Assembly (NCBI RefSeq): GCF_964355755.1
Contig: NC_092675.1
Span: 12,105,312 to 12,169,311, forward strand
From: Antedon mediterranea
Lineage: Eukaryota; Echinodermata; Crinoidea; Comatulida; Antedonidae
DNA length: 64,000 nt
Direction of reading: 5' to 3'
Notes under the pieces: model-generated
Told to the model about the DNA's origin: nothing
Seen by the model: the letters and a program-made list of their open reading frames with translations, nothing else
Database searches by the model: none
Part shown: positions 11,713 through 23,547 of the stretch, in pieces
Position numbering within the stretch: the first letter of the stretch is position 1
Layout: each line of letters begins with the position of its first letter
Program-made: the position numbers and the translations under genes

Positions 11713-14391
11713 TTAATTAATTGATAATCTATAATGCTACTAAATTATTCGCATATTTTACGTATCTCCTCCAAAACCACTGAACGTTACATGCTCACAT
11801 TTGGCACACTGATGTTTATTGATGGGCCGCACACGATAGGCTATGTCACTTTCTTGAATTGTAAGGATAAACACTAAAAAAGGGCAAAAAATAGCAGTAA
11901 TTTGATGTCTCAGCGACCATGTTACGTCATTGTATAAACTACGTAGCCTCCTCTGTTGTGTACCGCCATGGCCGGATCTACAAATACCATGCTGGGCCGC
12001 TAAAATAACAGTAGTCAACCGCATCGAATGATCGCGTCGTTGAAGTTTTAATTAATTACACCTATTCTTTGAACAGAATGACCGTAAATCACGGTTTGGC
12101 TCAGTGAGTAAAACGATGTGGCCATAGATATCAATGCTTAGTACGTTCAAGTTCAATCCGCGACATATGTAATAATTAAGTATCGCCGGTTAAAGCTAAA
12201 AATCAAAACTAGACCACAATGTATAATTACAAAACTAGCAAAAAAGATACGAAACTCCCACAAAAAAAAGTGCAAAATATAAAAAACCATGAAAAAAAAA
12301 TGTAAATGAACTAAAAACACACACACACACACACACAAATAAAACGAATCCAAATGGGTGTCGTGTTTCCACAAAATATCAACATCAAAAAAAAAAATAG
12401 AGCGCAACATTTAATTTCGAACACTTTTTGTGTCCGTAAGCAGCTGTAGTTTTATTATTCTATAACTTATTTCATATTCATATTGTATCATTAAAATGTT
12501 TTAATCTGCCGACTGATTGACATACTTCATATATCCCATATCCTGAGTATTGCGCTTTTATACTTAATCATTCCATGAAAATTATTATTAAGGCAGACAA
12601 GACCGTGCAGAGCACAGGTTACTGCAATAGACCACAATTTAATTACAGAAGTAGAAAATAGCTAACAAATATCAAAACCATTGAAATAAAAATAAAATTT
12701 AAATGAATAAAAATGAACACACACAAACAAAACGATTCCAAATGGTTTTATATATTGTTGAACATGAAAACAACTTAACAATTCATGTTTCCGCAGCAAT
12801 GTATTTTTAATCAATTTATGTTAAACTTTTTTATTTTATCTGTATGTATCAAATAATTAATACGGACGAAAAAAAACCCCAAAATAATATAGTTTGGCAT
12901 TTTATAGTTTCGTTAGTGTTTGCGCGCGCATCATCTAATTCACACAGCACAATTTTTCTTTAGCATCTTTAAGTTTGAACAATAAAGTCTAAAGTTCCAT
13001 ATCCACTATTGCTTTCATTGTTTAGCCTACATATATTTTAAAGTGAAGGGATATGTGTATAACAAATCAATGGCCGTGCCGTAAATACAGTAGTATAATA
13101 ATAATAGTTGTTTTTATTTTAATAATTTGTCAAAGTACAGTACTTTTATTAGAATGCGTTTTTATTATACTCGCCCATGCAAAGTATATAACCACATATT
13201 AAAGCAGAAAAAGGGTTACTGCTAGTAAATAATTATTTCTGAAGAACAATAATTAAACTATTAAGTCAAAAGTCGAGTGGCGTTTTTTGTAAGAAATATT
13301 TTATGTTTATATTATCTATAAAGTAACTGTACAAAATTATCAATGTGTATAATATAACACAAAAAAATAAATAATGCCCGCACTATTTCAAATTGCGCAA
13401 AAATTTTCTTGTGCAATTTGAATGAAAATATGAAATTCAAATTGCGCAGAAAATTTCAAACTGTGCAAGGTATTTTCAGTAGGGCTATTTAATAAACCAA
13501 AGTTTGATAGGCCTAAAATCTAATGTATACATTTATAAATAAAATGTTATAAATATAGGCCTAGGCCTAAAAGAATAAAATGATTTAAGTTTTAAACAAG
13601 AAATTTGATGACAACATTAGGCCTTTCCGTCATGTGGATAGGTGGTTATGATGAAAGTTGCAGAGCTTCCCCTTTTCTGCCTACTACATTCCACGTTATT
13701 TTGTGTTTAAATTGTGCAAGAAATTATATCGTAATTTCAAATTAACCCTTTCTTGTTGTTTTTTTGTTCGAGAAAAAAAATTGAAAATATTTCTAAACAA
13801 TACTTTCAAAAGTAAATGAGTAAGTAAGTAAATTTTAAATCGATGTTTCTAAAAAAGCTCCCTGCAGTAGAATGCTGTATGCTGCAAGGGTCATCATATT
13901 TACCGGTAGGTCAATAGGATAGCTATATGTTTGTAGTTGAAAATAAAACCAAATTGAAACATCATTGATGATACCCTTTAATTGACTGTAAGTTCATTAA
14001 TATTAATTAGGCTGCGTTAGGTGTATCAATACTAATAGTGAACATGGCACATTTAATGATAGTCTGATTTAACTGGTAATAGCCTACACATTTATTGGGA
14101 GATGACTTTTACCTAGTGCCATCTCATACTATAGCTCAAGGTCATTGATTAGCTCAATTAACTAAAAGTATTTGATTTATATCTGCTATTTTATATCAAT
14201 TAATATTATTTCTAACAATTAGGAATGATTTATATTTCTGGATGCACTTACTAATCACATGTTCTATCTCCTTATTCTTACAAATGTATTCAAGTACACA
14301 TAAAAAACATATGAAAGAAACACTGAGTCCACTAAACTGAATGTTATGTTGAGCAATTACGGTCAGTGGAAACTATCTCACCACACATGAT
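11713..14391. other. AT-rich region without recognised genes
   Basis: No recognisable gene or complete transposon. It contains an (AC)n microsatellite near 12318-12340 and a cluster of short inverted words around 13385-13470 (AAATTGCGCA and TTGTGCAATTTG) that may be a decayed palindromic repeat. Confidence 0.4.
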
Positions 14392-14394
14392 TAA

Positions 14395-15321
14395 CGCCCG
14401 TATTCTTAAACCGGACTTTAGTCGTAGTTCGAAGTTCGACTTGAAAAAGTCGTAGTTCGAGCTATTACTTCAAATTCGATTCAAAAACGAAGTAGTCGAA
14501 GTTTGCAGTTCGACTTAATGAAGTCGAGCTTTTAGTCGAGTTGCACACGTCTGGGTAACAAAGGCTATACATTGGCCAATGACAAGAGAGTATTTGAGGA
14601 GCAGACGAAATTTTGCGCATTGATATCACTTTACATTTTCTTACAACACTTTTTACGCATCAGGACTATACATGAAAAATAATTTTAATCGTTAATTATT
14701 AGAACAAGATCAGTATTAATTTAACAGTGAAGTACTTTTGATTAACAACAAACAAAATCTTCAAAATATATTTAGGAACCATGGCGGTACGGTAACTTTT
14801 ATATTTTCTAGGCCCCCAACAAAGTATGATCGCGACGAACCACGTACTTCATAGCGTGACAAGAAAGCGCTAGGCCCCCTAAACATTCCATCGCGTGGTG
14901 AATTTCCGCATCTGCCATTGTCGCTATGGCGTGACGTAGTTGAAGTCGGACTTGCGCGAAGAAAATTATGTAATTTGTATACAGTTGTAAATAAAGATGA
15001 TTTTCATTATTATAACATATACCAATGTATATTTAATTAAGCTAATATAAAAATAGATATTTCATTCTTCAATATCTGGCCAATAATAACAACTCAATGG
15101 CTGTTACGTTTTTCATAAACATCGTTTAAAAACCATTTAGTCGACCATTTAGCCTGCCCCCTCCAGGACTAAAAAAATTAATCAAAATCCGTCTCGATTT
15201 AGTCGAGGTTGGCCTGAATTAGTCGGCGATTTAGTTGAAGTTCGGTTTATGAATTAAAATGACGTCATTTTTTTAGTTTTAGCTCGAACTACGACTAAAG
15301 TCCGGTTTAAGAATACGGGCG
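14395..15321. mobile_element. 927-bp MITE with long TIR and TAA target (PIF/Harbinger-like)
   Basis: Inverted ends begin CGCCCGTATTCTTAAACCGG and extend for more than 30 bp, flanked by TAA at 14392-14394 and 15322-15324. Subterminal copies of CGTAGTTCGA/TCGAACTACG and GTCGAAGT/AGTCGAGG form further inverted repeats. No transposase is encoded. The TAA duplication fits PIF/Harbinger-derived elements. Confidence 0.88.
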
Positions 15322-15324
15322 TAA

Positions 15325-16205
15325 GTATCTAGATCGATGATAAATAAAATTGCCAGAGATCCCATTTATGCACATTCAATTTTATACATGTGATCAATTA
15401 ATTGGAAGCGTTCCAGTAATTGAATATCCCAGATTTTATCAACAGATCGATCAATCCTATCTATACCAATGTAAATTTCAAATAGTTGGCAACAGTTTTG
15501 TTATTAAAAATGTTTTATAAAGTATTTCATGAAAAAAAGGCACAACCTGTCAACAACATATCAGAATATGAGGCAGGTGAATATTAGTATTTCCGTAGGT
15601 TTTGTTCTTTACAGGTATACATGTACAAAGGTTGACCAGTCTCAAGTCATTAAACCATTTTTTAACCAATAATTGTAAAAACTTTAGAATGCTGTGTGAT
15701 AGAATGTGTTGAAAGAAGGTGATGGAATGCTCAATTCTCAGCTGGTTTGAATGGTGTGATAAATGTCCTCCCTGTCATATTAAAGATTTATTCAACCTAA
15801 AAAAAAGTAAGATCTTTTTTCCCAATTCAGTTTTGGCAGTGTCCTAGCTTCAGAAAGATTTTGCATTATTACAGTAGGTGATTCGAACTATGTAAATCGC
15901 CTATTGTTATTGATAGGATCGCTTTTCTCTTCCTCTTTCCTTCAATCTTTTTTTGTGTGCAAGTTCTGTAAAATGTACTAAGCTGTATTTTTGTACAGCT
16001 GACAGGTGTATATTCTTCTATGCCTGTAAATTATATTATATAAGATATACATACCTTATATATATATTGTTTATACTGTATCTCTACCAAGCTACCTTCC
16101 TTGTTTTCTACTCTTATTCAGACTCCACCCTGTCTCCTTTTGTTGTATTTGTTGTATTCCTGTTCACACAAGCAGCACTTATACTATGACATTATCCAAA
16201 TTCCT
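15325..16205. other. Spacer, nothing recognised
   Basis: AT-rich sequence with no recognisable gene, RNA or transposon end. Confidence 0.4.
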
Positions 16206-16372
16206 TCACTTGCACTGATGAAGGGCTAGTGTTGCCCGAAAGCTCTGCTAACTTTTCTGGCTGTTTTACTTTATCGTTTTGATTTAGCTTTTCGCTTTTT
16301 TTTTTGTATCTCCATTGACATCCAGCCACTGATACCCACAGCATTGTCATTTTTTCAGTAATTTGCCTTTGG

Positions 16373-16373
<1 letters not shown>
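16206..16373 (+). repeat. Interspersed repeat with hammerhead-like core (copy 2)
   Basis: Same family as 11554-11712 in the opposite orientation. CTGATGA at 16215-16221 is followed by a GGGC/GCCC stem (223-226 and 234-237) and GAAA at 16238-16241. After GAAA, AGC-TCT-GCT could form a short stem III. A matching stem I is not evident. Confidence 0.7.

Positions 16374-16374
<1 letters not shown>

Positions 16375-16420
<46 letters not shown>
16375..16420. repeat. (AT)n microsatellite
   Basis: A run of more than 20 AT dinucleotides joins the repeat ending at 16373 to a second, inverted repeat that begins ACGACATGTTTCGG. Confidence 0.95.
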
Positions 16421-16942
16421 GACATGTTTCGGACATAGCCCATCATCAGGTGAAGAGAATTGTAACAAAGGAGAACATATATAAGTCACAAAATTACATA
16501 ATAAAACAAATCAGCCAATCAAAGGGCATAGTAAGTTATAAAGGCACGTCTCCAAAAGCTTTGGGGTACAAAGCAGAAATTACCTGTAGCCACCCATTTT
16601 TGTAATAATGAGCATTCCCTTTCGGATATTACAATTTCTGGTGTTAAGGTATGTAATGGTTCTGAGACATCTCGTAGAATTATAGAAGAAAGAATAATTG
16701 TAAAGCTTGGCACTATTGCCCCTACCGGCATAAATGTACAATTTAGATCTTTTAAACATTAATTTTGCCAGAGACATTCACATATTAACAATTATTCACA
16801 CTTGAAGCTTTTGTCTTTGTTTTAAATTATTTCCTGCTTTATAAGCAATCATTTCTGCTTTGTACCCCAAATACCTATATGTTATCCTTTGTTACAATTC
16901 TCTTCACCCGATGATGGGCTATGCCCTAAACATGTCGTAAAA
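16421..16942. repeat. Inverted pair of repeats with CTGATGA...GAAA-like ends
   Basis: The left end read on the minus strand (16420-16475) and the right end read on the plus strand (16890-16942) share CAATTCTCTTCACC, (C)GATGATGGGCTATG and AAACATGTCGTA. The pair therefore forms an inverted repeat around about 400 bp of non-coding DNA. The left copy has the full order CTGATGA, a GGGC/GTCC stem and GAAAC. The right copy has lost core positions (CCGATGA and TAAAC). Confidence 0.65.
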
Positions 16943-17580
16943 ATAAACTTATATTGAGGCAGTTTTTAACTTATTTGATCTTGATTTTTTTCTATATATC
17001 CTGCCTATGCAGCTCTTTGATTTATATATATATATATGTAATTGTGCACCTGCCTTTTATTCAAATACAATCGCTTAGCTATAACTATGCACAACTTTAT
17101 GCAATTCTAAGATTGATTATAAATTCAAAATCAAAAGACATTTTCCATGAACCTTCACATCCTAGTGTGCAGAACAATCATTTCCACGCATACAAACACT
17201 TACAAGTTAATATGCATGTAATAGAAACACCATGGAGGCCTATAGGCTAGTCAATCTAGCAAAAAAAACAGCCCAAAGTGAAACAAATTGCAAACAGAGA
17301 TTTTTCTTTTTTAAATGCAGGTCATATATAATGAGGAGATCAACATTTGAGCATCACACCTCTGTCACTCATCCCGATAATATGCAAATTAGCTTAAATA
17401 TGCAAATTAGGGTGAAATTACAGGGTTACCATCTCAAAAACTACTAGTCCGAGAGAGTTGATTTTTTCACTGATCTATTCAAAATGTATATATTTATATT
17501 TACTCTAATGAAACATTTTACGAAAAAATGACCGAAGTACAACATTTGACCTTCGACCCCATTTCTCAATGTTTGCATAT

Positions 17581-17740
17581 ACAATAATAATAATAATAAC
17601 AACTTTATTTAAAAACGGATGCAACACTTGAATCACCATATTGGTGTTTTTCACAAGGCCATTACTTACTACAAAACTATTTATACTATTACACAAGTTA
17701 TCATTTACAGTACAAAAAAAAAAAAAAAAAAAAAAAAAAA
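17581..17740 (-). mobile_element. Short retroelement 3' fragment, (AAT)n end and 25+ bp A-run
   Basis: Inserted in an arm unit that elsewhere reads GCATATAATGCGACTAAAATG without interruption. One edge is (AAT)n followed by CAACTTTATTT, which read on the minus strand is a typical AATAAAGTTG(TTA)n LINE or SINE 3' end. The other edge is a long A-run. Too short to classify. Confidence 0.55.
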
Positions 17741-18431
17741 AGTGACTAAAATGTCTGTAGAGACTTTATTTTGTCCTCAAATGACCCAGACATAGGTTCC
17801 TAAATAGCCAGCATAGGATCACTTTGTAATTCCCAAAATCACACCTTTGTCACACACCTCGAAAGTATGCAAATTAGTAGTACAATTTAAATAAAATTTG
17901 CAAATAAGGGGAAAAAATTACAGTTGTCCTATATCTCGAAAACCACTAATGCTAGAGAGCTGAATTTTTCACAGCCGTATTCAGAATGTACATATTTCTA
18001 TTTGCTCCAATCAAACATTTTACAAAAAATTGACCGGAAGTATGACATTGACCCTCGACCCCATTTCTCAATATTGCATATATAATGAAACTAAAATGTC
18101 TGTAGAGACTTTGTTTTGCAATTAGTTACATGAAATATGCAAATTAGAGGGTGAAATTACGGGTTCCTATATATCGAAAACCACTAAGGCTAGAGAGTTG
18201 ATTTTTTCAATAACTTGTTCAGAATGTACATATTTATATTTATTTAATTTAAGAATGACCGGAAATACAACAATTGACCCTCGACCCCATTTATCAATGT
18301 TTGCATACATAATGCGACTAAAATGTCTGTAGAGACTTTGTTTCGGACTCAAATAACTCTAGATACATGTTTCCTATAGTCAGCATAGGACCGCTTTGTA
18401 ATTCCCAAAATCACGCCTTCGTTTTGGCATG

Positions 18432-18527
18432 GTTGGAATTCCCTTTTTTCGTATTAGTTTATGTACAGCGCTTAGAGGTTTCACAACATTAGGCGCTATA
18501 TAAATCCAGGATATTATTATTATTATT
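18432..18527 (+). mobile_element. SINE 3' fragment with GCGCTATATAAATCC and (ATT)n tail
   Basis: Contains TGTACAGCGCTTAGAGG, GGCGCTATATAAATCCAGG and an (ATT)n tail, the 3' module of a widespread class of animal SINEs. The same module in reverse orientation is split at 38368-38423 and 41367-41400 by a fold-back element, so this copy serves as the intact reference. Confidence 0.7.
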
Positions 18528-18716
18528 TCTCAATATTTGCATATAATGCAACTAAAATGTATGTACAGACTTTGTTTTGGCCTCAAATGACTCGGATACA
18601 GGTTTTATATAGCCAGTATAATTCAAGCACCTCGAAAGTATGCAAATTAGTAGTACAAGCTATATGAAATATGCAAATTACAGTGAATTGCCTTATGTAT
18701 TTCAAAAACGCTAATG

Positions 18717-18718
<2 letters not shown>

Positions 18719-18750
<32 letters not shown>
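18719..18750. repeat. (GA)n microsatellite
   Basis: About 15 uninterrupted GA dinucleotides. Confidence 0.95.
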
Positions 18751-18751
<1 letters not shown>

Positions 18752-19871
18752 TGGCAACTTTCTTGTACTACTGATTTGCATACTTTCAAGCGAAGTAACA
18801 GAGGTGTGGTTTTGAGAATTACTAAACAGTTCTATGCTGGCTATAGAAAACATCTGGGTCACGAGGAAGGCAGAAAACCAACTTTCTGAGATACATCCAA
18901 CAGCTTTTAGGGGATGAAGGAGGCATGATTACAAACTGATAAGCTGTCAGAGTTAGCCAAGGACCGTTGTGGCTGCAGAAACTTGTAGTCGCCTGCTCCG
19001 CAGCCGCTCCGCAGCCGACTGATGATGATCTGGGTCATTATCAAAAAAAAAAATTAACGAAAGTATGACATTTGACCCTCGAACCCATTTCTCAATATTT
19101 GCATATAATGCAACTAAAATGTATGTACAGACTTTGTTTTGGCCTCAAATGACTTGGATACAGGTTTTATAGCCAGTATAGCATCGTTTAGTAATTCCAA
19201 AAGTCAAGCAACTCGAAAGTATGCAAATTATTAGTACAAGTTATATGAAATATGCAAATTACAGCCTTATGTATCTCGAAAAACGCTAATGACCGATAGA
19301 GATATGGCAACTTTCACCTCTTGTACTACTAATTTGCATATTTTCTAGGGAAGTAACAAAGGTGTGATTTTGAGAATTACTAACAGTTCTATGCTGGCTA
19401 TAGAAAACCTGTATCTGAGTCATTTGAGGCCAAAACAGTCTGTACAGATATTTTAGTTGAATTATATGAAAATATTGAGAAATAGGGTCAAGGGTCAAAT
19501 GTCATAATTCAATCAAGACAATTTTTGCGTAAAATGTTTCATTACAGCGAATATAAATATGTACATTCTGAATCAACTCTGAATTCAAATCAACTCTCTA
19601 GCATTAATGGTTTTCGAGATATGGGAAGACTGTAATTTAACCCCTAATTTGCATATTTCATGTAACTTTTACTAATAATTTGCATACTTTCAAGGTGTGT
19701 CACAAAGATGTGATTTTGGGAATTACAAAGAAGTCCTATGCTGACGATAGGAAAACTGTATCCGAGGCATTTGAGTCCAAAAAAATTATCTACAGACATT
19801 TTAGTCGCATTATGTATGCAAACACTGATAAATAGGGTCAAGGGTCAATTGTTGTATTTCCGGTCATTTTT

Positions 19872-20556
19872 AGTCGCGTGGAAGCGACTCTATAGTTCAC
19901 TATGTCGGTCGGTCGGTCGGTCTGTCGGTCCGGTATCACTATGCGTTTTATCGCTTTCTGACCTTATCTTGATATCAGTTTAATCTAGCTAGGTCAATTT
20001 TTCACAGTATATTCCTTATGGCCAGGAATCGATGTGGTTATGTTTTCACGGTGCGCAATAAAAAATTACGCGGTCTACGCACGATTTAACGAAATCACGT
20101 TTGTAATCATATCTTCACAACCATGAATCACAATTAAATAAAATTTGGTACTCATAAATTTCAGGGCATAAATCATCATATGGCAATACAATTACGTGAG
20201 TAGCGCATGTAACGCATGCGTACGCGCGCTTAAAATTTTCAAAATTTATTTTCGATGAAATAAGAGTACGTTTCAGGCAATTTTAAGCGTTTACAAAATT
20301 GCCATGAGTGCGCATATTTTTGCGCGCGCACTGCGCGTTAAATGTTATTGCGCACTCTTTTTGCCCGATTTCTGTTTTCTTGACTTACTTTTCAACTCGA
20401 AATTACGTTATACGAGCATGTCAAAAGTGACAGGCTACGCACGTGTAAATTAAAAAAATATACATTTTTAAACATGTTCAGTAATTTTGGTCAGTATAGT
20501 TCACTATGTCGGTCGGTCGGTCTGTCTGTCGGTCCGGTATCACTATGCATTGTAGC
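19872..20556. mobile_element. Non-autonomous element with AGTCGCGTG/CACGCGACT ends and (GGTC)n at both ends
   Basis: Begins with the hairpin AGTCGC-gtggaa-GCGACT and finishes with CACGCGACT, so the ends are inverted. Near each end lies a direct copy of TATAGTTCACTATGTCGG followed by a (GGTC)n run and CCGGTATCACTATGC (19891-19948 and 20497-20550). The interior carries GCGCGCAC-rich segments like those of the Helitron-like repeats in this window. It is inserted in the fold-back right arm. A Helentron-type non-autonomous origin is possible. Confidence 0.6.
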
Positions 20557-21486
20557 ACGCGACTTAATGGCTGTTGGCCTTGTTTCATTAGAGCAAATAT
20601 AAATATGTACATTTTGAACAAGTTTTTGAAAAAATCAACTCTCTACCTTAGCGGTTTTCGATACATATAGGAACCTGTAATTTCACACCCTAATTTGCAT
20701 ATTTCATGTAACTTGTACTAATAATTTGCATACTTTTAAGGTGAGTGATACAGGTGTGATTTTGAGATTTACTAAACATTCCTATGTTGGCTATTAGAAA
20801 CATGTATCCGAGTCATTTGAGGGCAAAACAAAGTCTCTACAGACATTTTTTTTTTTTTTTTTTCTTGTGTGGGTTCGTCCCACTTTTATTATAGTTCTAT
20901 AAATATAAATAATATATGTATATAATATGCACATTTATATAATTCTCTTATTTATAAGGTACATTGTTAAAAAATACATATCTTTTGAACAGTATATACA
21001 TAAGGCTAAGATTATTTTGATGTTAAGAAGTAACCACATTTACATTCATATACATTTTTAAAAATACAATTAATTAAAATATGTCGATGGCAGTAAACTG
21101 ACGATAAAAATTGATTTAAAAAAAAAACGTACTTATGAAAAAGTTATTATTGTTGTTTTATTCTGTTCGTGTCCATTGTCTGGGTAGAGAGGCTATAAAC
21201 TCAGGGGAAGAATATAGAGAATCTTCCCTTTTCACCAAGAAAAAAATGGATGAGATGAAAACGAAGAATGCAAAAGCTTGAAAAAAAGGGTGTTTAGAAT
21301 GGATAGGATGGAATGATATATATAATGAAAACCGTAAGGTTAGAGTCCATACACAGTGCAAGTCCAAGGTAATATTTTGGCTCTGTGTGTATGTGAGTCG
21401 CTTCATACCCGGATGACATATCTTAAAACTAATATAGTTACTAGGCCTATATACAATGTATTTAAGAGATAAAAATAGCATTTTTT

Positions 21487-22079
21487 TTATTTCATTAATT
21501 TAAGGAGATTTTGCTTTATATCTCCCCATTTACATTGAGCTTTAAAGTAGTAGCACTTATACTCATTTTCAATTAAATGCTTTACTTCAGTAATAAAAAG
21601 ATTCCAGATCTTTTTTTCACAGTTGTTTCCTTTTTTTTCAGGTTTTGTTAATAATATATGCAACTTATATATAGAGAATACAAATAATGAAATCAATTCA
21701 TTTACAATTATGTTATTTGATCCAGTAATCATTGTAGTCCAAGTTATTGGGTCTTCGTTTGAAAAGCTCTTAGCTATGACATTTTTAAATTTAAGCCATA
21801 TCCATTGAATTACACTGCATTTATATAACATGTGTTTTTCAGTTTCAACCTTGTTTATACATTTATCACATAAATCATTACCTACTAAGTTCCAGATTTT
21901 CAATCGTTTTTTACATGGTAGTATTCTATGCAGAAGTTTAAAATTAAATTGAGCAACTTTGGGTATATGTTTTAGTCTATAAACTTTATAGTACCAAACA
22001 TTACTCCAATCAATGTCTACCTTACCTAGTTCTATTTCCCATTTTGTTTGTGAATTTGGTATTTTTGAACATCTATTAA
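21487..22079 (-). pseudogene. LINE ORF2 C-terminal fragment (zf-RVT)
   Basis: An open frame on the minus strand, ending at 21487, encodes the region after reverse transcriptase. It shows IPKVAQFNFKLLHRILPCKKRL and then LCDKCINKVETEKHMLYKC, a C-x2-C-x9-H-x4-C zinc-binding motif typical of L1/Tx1-type ORF2 C-termini. Polymerase and endonuclease domains are absent owing to 5' truncation. Upstream the frame runs into the terminal repeat of the TTAA-flanked insert. Confidence 0.8.
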
Positions 22080-22807
22080 AATGGACCTGAAATGGATTTT
22101 CGATTTTTTTCATTTTAGAATGATGTTTTGGGGGCTATTAGGTGTTGCTAGAATGTATATTGTTACAAAATATAAATTGGCCCTTTTGGGGAAAGCCCCA
22201 TTTGAAAATCAAAAAAATTCGCGGGTGACGTCACTTTGCGAATATATTCCTATCCCTCCAATGGAAAATTTGCAGTTTTTTGGCTATAACTCTTGAAATC
22301 TATGGAGTATTTTCTAAAAAATGCTTGTGCATTTGCAGAAAAGTATTTAGAATTTTTTAAGATAAAATTATTACCGTATAAACGGTTATTCATCGAGTAA
22401 ATGACGATTTAAAATCTTAAAATCAACGTTTTTTTTCTGGCAATACCGAAGTTGGCCTGGCAACGTTGTCCGGGATACAGCTCCGTGCGCAATGATGCGT
22501 ATCCATATTTTCCGTTCGTTTATTTTGTATATATATCGTTCGTAATTTATACTGCTAAAATGTGTTAGTTTCTTTAGTTTTTAGTTTAGCAGAATTAAAT
22601 TAGTAATATGAGATGATAATTTATTTGTCACAAATCAGGCAGTTCGAAAACGAATTTTTTCGCTAATTTACCATGGTATCTTAAAATTTCGTTTTTACTC
22701 AAAATACTATACATTTTGTTTTTATTTGTATGGGTTTGTGTTAATTTGATACATTTAAATAACATGTGTGAATTTCTTGAAAATCGAAATTCCATTTCAG
22801 GTCCATT
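22080..22807. mobile_element. 728-bp TTAA-flanked non-autonomous transposon
   Basis: The ends AATGGACCTGAAATGG and its complement are flanked by TTAA (22076-22079 and 22808-22811). Removing the insert restores a continuous LINE frame across one TTAA, which confirms the boundaries. No coding capacity. TTAA targets are used by piggyBac and Kolobok elements; which of these applies cannot be told from the ends alone. Confidence 0.85.
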
Positions 22808-23547
22808 TTAATAAAATGATTATAGATTATAGATTATAGTCTCTACAGACATTTTAGTTTTCATTATAATATGCAATATTGAGAAATGGGGTCGAGGGTC
22901 AAATGTCATAGTTCCGGGCATTTTTTTGTAAAATGTCTCATTACAGCAAATATAAATATATACATTTTAAATATTTTAGTGAAAAAATCAACACTCTAGC
23001 ATTAGCTGTTTTCGAGATATGGCAACGCTGTAATTTCACTCCCTAATTTGCATATTTAATATTACTTGTACTACTAATTTGCATACTTTCGAAGTGCGTG
23101 ACGAAGTTTTGATTTTAGGAATTATAATACAGTTCTATGGTGGGTATTGAAAAACAATATCCAAGTCATTGAGTCCAAAATAAAGTCGCTACAGACATTT
23201 TAATCACATATTTATGTAAATATTGAGAAATGGGGTCAAGGGTCAAAATTTGGTACTTCCGGACATTTTTATGTAAAATGTCTCATTAGAGCAAATATAA
23301 ATATATATACTGTATTCTGAACCAGACTGTGCAAAAATGAACTCTCTATGATTAGTAGTTTTTAAGATATGGTAACCCTGTAATTTCACCCTAATTTGCA
23401 TATTTAAGCTAATTTGCATACCTTCGGGATGAGTGTCAGAGGTGTGATGCTCAAAAAATAATCACCTTATCATATGTAACCATTAAAAAAAAAAAATTTC
23501 TGTTTGCAATTTGTTTCACTCAAAATGCTAGATTGACTAGCCTACTA

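Larger units (their letters stand above)
20850..22837 (-). mobile_element. 5'-truncated L1-like LINE with poly(A) and 18-bp TSD
   Basis: Flanked by the 18-bp direct repeat AGTCTCTACAGACATTTT (20832-20849 and 22838-22855). On the minus strand the element ends in a poly(A) run (seen as T's from about 20846 to 20862). It holds the C-terminal part of ORF2, about 600 bp of 3' UTR, and a 728-bp DNA transposon (22080-22807) that jumped in later. The intact long TSD and uninterrupted frame suggest a fairly recent insertion. Poly(A) and a long TSD favour the L1 group. Confidence 0.9.
17243..23544. mobile_element. 6.3-kb fold-back element with repeated-unit arms, CTA target duplication
   Basis: The inverted ends TAGGCTAGTCAATCTAGC are flanked by CTA (17240-17242 and 23545-23547). 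The left arm (about 17243-19270) is made of degenerate repeats of roughly 200-400 bp with recurring words ATGCAAATTAG, TGACCGGAA, TTGACCCTCGACCCCATTTC and TCTGTAGAGACTTTGTTT. The right arm (about 19300-23544) carries the same units inverted. Nested insertions interrupt it: 17581-17740, 18432-18527, 19872-20555, the LINE at 20850-22837 and the element inside that LINE. No transposase was seen. It resembles the fold-back element at 38424-41366 in architecture, target duplication and unit words. Confidence 0.8.

Noticed and set aside
17243-23544. Satellite DNA array
   Set aside because: The units are inverted about a centre, have shared terminal sequence and a CTA duplication, so a fold-back mobile element explains them better.
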